From: Deltaproteobacteria bacterium
GTDB lineage: Bacteria; Desulfobacterota; Desulfomonilia; UBA1062
Length of the DNA: 6,602 nt
Assembly: GCA_003643935.1 (NCBI GenBank)
Contig: QMLJ01000070.1
Location: 1-6,602 of the forward strand
Direction of reading: 5' to 3'
Shown: positions 5,093-6,602 of the stretch, piece by piece
How positions within the stretch are numbered: position 1 is the first letter of the stretch
Layout: every line of letters starts with the position of its first letter
The notes under the pieces: model-generated
Told to the model about the DNA's origin: nothing
Databases searched by the model: none
What the model saw: only the letters and a program-made list of their open reading frames with translations
Position numbers and translations under genes: made by a program

Positions 5093-6602
5093 TATCAAGG
5101 CAGGCTATAAGAGAGTGGGAGAGGAGAAAGGCACTAGATGACAAAAGGGTGTTGGGCCTCTACGATAAGAGGCTGCATTCAATACTTAAGGGCATTGATG
5201 AAGTATACTTTGAGGCAGACCTAAAGGGCAATATCACCTTTTTCAATGATTCTGCCAGCAGGAAATCCGGTTATTCGCCTGAAGAGCTTAAGGGTGCGAG
5301 CTACAGGGATATAGCAGATGTCGACGCTGCAGACAGAATATTCAAACTGTTTCACAAGGTATACCAGACAGGGAGACCTTTATCGGTTCAGGGTTTTATC
5401 TTTACCACAAAGAAGGGGATAAGCCTGGTAACAAATATATTTGTATATCCTGTTATAAATACGACAGGTAAGGTCTCTGGCTTCAGATGCTTTGCAAGGG
5501 ATGTAACCAAGCGTAATGAAGATGAAAAGGCACTTAGAGAGGCTGCCTCTCATTGGGAGGCAACATTCAATGCAATACCAGACGGCATCATGATACTGGA
5601 TTCGGACCAGAAGATATTGCGTTCCAACAGGTCCATGGCCGAGTTCGTTGGGAAAGACATAGAAAGTATGCTTGGACGGCAGTGCTGGGAGCCTGTGCAC
5701 CATACCAATGGTCCCATACCTGAATGTCCCTTTACCAAGATGAGAAAAACCCTAAAGAGGGAATCCATTGAACTGTTCATGAATAATAGATGGTTTGATG
5801 TGACGGTCGACCCGATAACAGACGAGGAAGGTTCTCTTGCCGGAGGGGTCCATATTATCCGGGACATAACAGTCCGGAAACGTATGGAGAGAGAACTTAA
5901 AGAGAGTGAACAGAGGTTCAGGAGCATTGCCGAGTCATCACCTATGGCTATCCTTATGTATCAGGATGACAGGTGGATATATGCAAATCCTGGTGCCGAA
6001 CGTCTCAGCGGGTACTCGTTTGATGAACTTAAGAACATGAATTTCTGGGATATTGCCCATCCTGATTACAGGGAGATAGTAAGGCAGCGGGGACAGGCCA
6101 GGCAAATAGGTGAGAGCGCGCATACATCCTACGAATTCAAGATAATAACAAAACATGGGGAAGAGAAGTGGGTATACCTGACAGGTGGGAGTATCGAGTG
6201 GGAAGGCAAGCAGGCAGGGATCATCACCGTAATTGACATCACGCCCCGGAAGCAGATGGAACAGGCCCTGAAGGAAAGCGAGGAGAAGTATCGTAATATA
6301 CTTGAGGATATAGGGGAAGGTTATTATGAGACGGATAAAACAGGCAAGCTAACCTTTGCAAACAAGTCTCTATACAGAATCTTGGGATATCCGTCGAAAG
6401 ACCTTTTGGGCAAAAGCGGCCGCGTATTTATGGACGGTGAGAATCTGGAAAAGGTGAGACAGGTCTTTAAAAGGGTATACGTAACCGGAGAGCCTGAGAA
6501 AGGTTTTGACTGGGAGATAACAAGAAAAGACGGTTCGAAGGGGGGCATTGAGGCCTCTATCTCGCTCATTAGGGATGCTGAAGGCCGAAAGGTCGGTTTC
6601 AG
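5089..6602 (+). CDS. Multi-PAS sensory protein, probable histidine kinase (runs off window end)
   Basis: The frame is open for 504 residues and reaches the window edge, so the C-terminus is missing. After a charged helix (residues 5-30) come four PAS-type sensor units: about 28-140, 152-262, 270-386 and 397-504 (cut). Each of the first three ends in a DITxRK-type coil (RDVTKRNEDE, RDITVRKRME, IDITPRKQME), the normal PAS/PAC-to-coiled-coil junction. PAS2 holds a Cys/His cluster (Cys199, His204, His205, Cys213). No membrane segment is visible, so it is probably cytoplasmic. A HisKA/HATPase kinase core is expected downstream but not seen; a GGDEF or other output is possible. The first available start is ATG 5089, with only a weak AAGGG 15 bases upstream, so translation depends on coupling to the receiver gene or on fusion with it. 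Confidence 0.85.
   Translation, partial: MISRQAIREWERRKALDDKRVLGLYDKRLHSILKGIDEVYFEADLKGNITFFNDSASRKSGYSPEELKGASYRDIADVDAADRIFKLFHKVYQTGRPLSVQGFIFTTKKGISLVTNIFVYPVINTTGKVSGFRCFARDVTKRNEDEKALREAASHWEATFNAIPDGIMILDSDQKILRSNRSMAEFVGKDIESMLGRQCWEPVHHTNGPIPECPFTKMRKTLKRESIELFMNNRWFDVTVDPITDEEGSLAGGVHIIRDITVRKRMERELKESEQRFRSIAESSPMAILMYQDDRWIYANPGAERLSGYSFDELKNMNFWDIAHPDYREIVRQRGQARQIGESAHTSYEFKIITKHGEEKWVYLTGGSIEWEGKQAGIITVIDITPRKQMEQALKESEEKYRNILEDIGEGYYETDKTGKLTFANKSLYRILGYPSKDLLGKSGRVFMDGENLEKVRQVFKRVYVTGEPEKGFDWEITRKDGSKGGIEASISLIRDAEGRKVGF

Noticed and set aside
5380..5927. Two antisense open frames opposite the PAS protein
   Set aside because: The plus-strand frame is continuous with PAS motifs across this whole stretch, so these are shadows.

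Overview
The window looks like a piece of a bacterial chromosome, most likely from an anaerobic deltaproteobacterium-type lineage (Desulfobacterota or a relative). This is inferred from a multi-PAS sensor kinase with a Cys-rich PAS domain, heavy use of AGG/AGA for arginine and ATA for isoleucine, and an accessory mix of umuDC, a VapBC-type toxin-antitoxin pair and an archaeal-type metallo-beta-lactamase-fold protein. No rRNA, tRNA, CRISPR array or complete insertion sequence was recognised, so the taxonomic placement is weak.

Layout. Positions 1-800 are AT-richer than the rest. They hold one small minus-strand gene (136-501) of unknown function and a roughly 300-base divergent intergenic region. 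Near the start of the minus-strand gene is a compact cluster of TGTAAT-core repeats (545-591) that overlaps its predicted -35 box. On the plus strand follow umuD (805-1248) and umuC (1265-2518), a complete translesion polymerase V-type operon with all expected catalytic residues. After a 191-base gap containing a sigma70-like promoter overlapped by a perfect inverted repeat come a ribbon-helix-helix antitoxin (2710-2940), an overlapping PIN-domain toxin (2927-3340), a tiny four-cysteine protein (about 3412-3519) and a UPF0282/COG2248-type metallo-hydrolase (3564-4529). The last of these ends inside a strong hairpin that is probably a terminator (4518-4547).

A new transcription unit begins with a good promoter (perfect TTGACA at 4640) and a strong ribosome binding site. 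It encodes a response-regulator receiver domain (4736-5092) directly followed, in another frame and with an ATGA overlap, by a multi-PAS sensory protein (5089 to beyond the window end). Adding one C to the CCC run at 5086-5088 fuses the two frames seamlessly at the natural domain linker. The pair is therefore either a frameshifted single receiver-PAS kinase gene or a split gene translated by coupling.

How the parts relate. umuD and umuC work together: UmuD self-cleaves and binds the UmuC polymerase. The toxin and antitoxin form an autoregulated module. The receiver and PAS protein form one signalling chain. No functional link between these three blocks is evident beyond proximity; the window reads as accessory modules placed side by side. 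The least explained items are the repeat cluster at 545-591, the small Cys protein and the receiver/kinase break.
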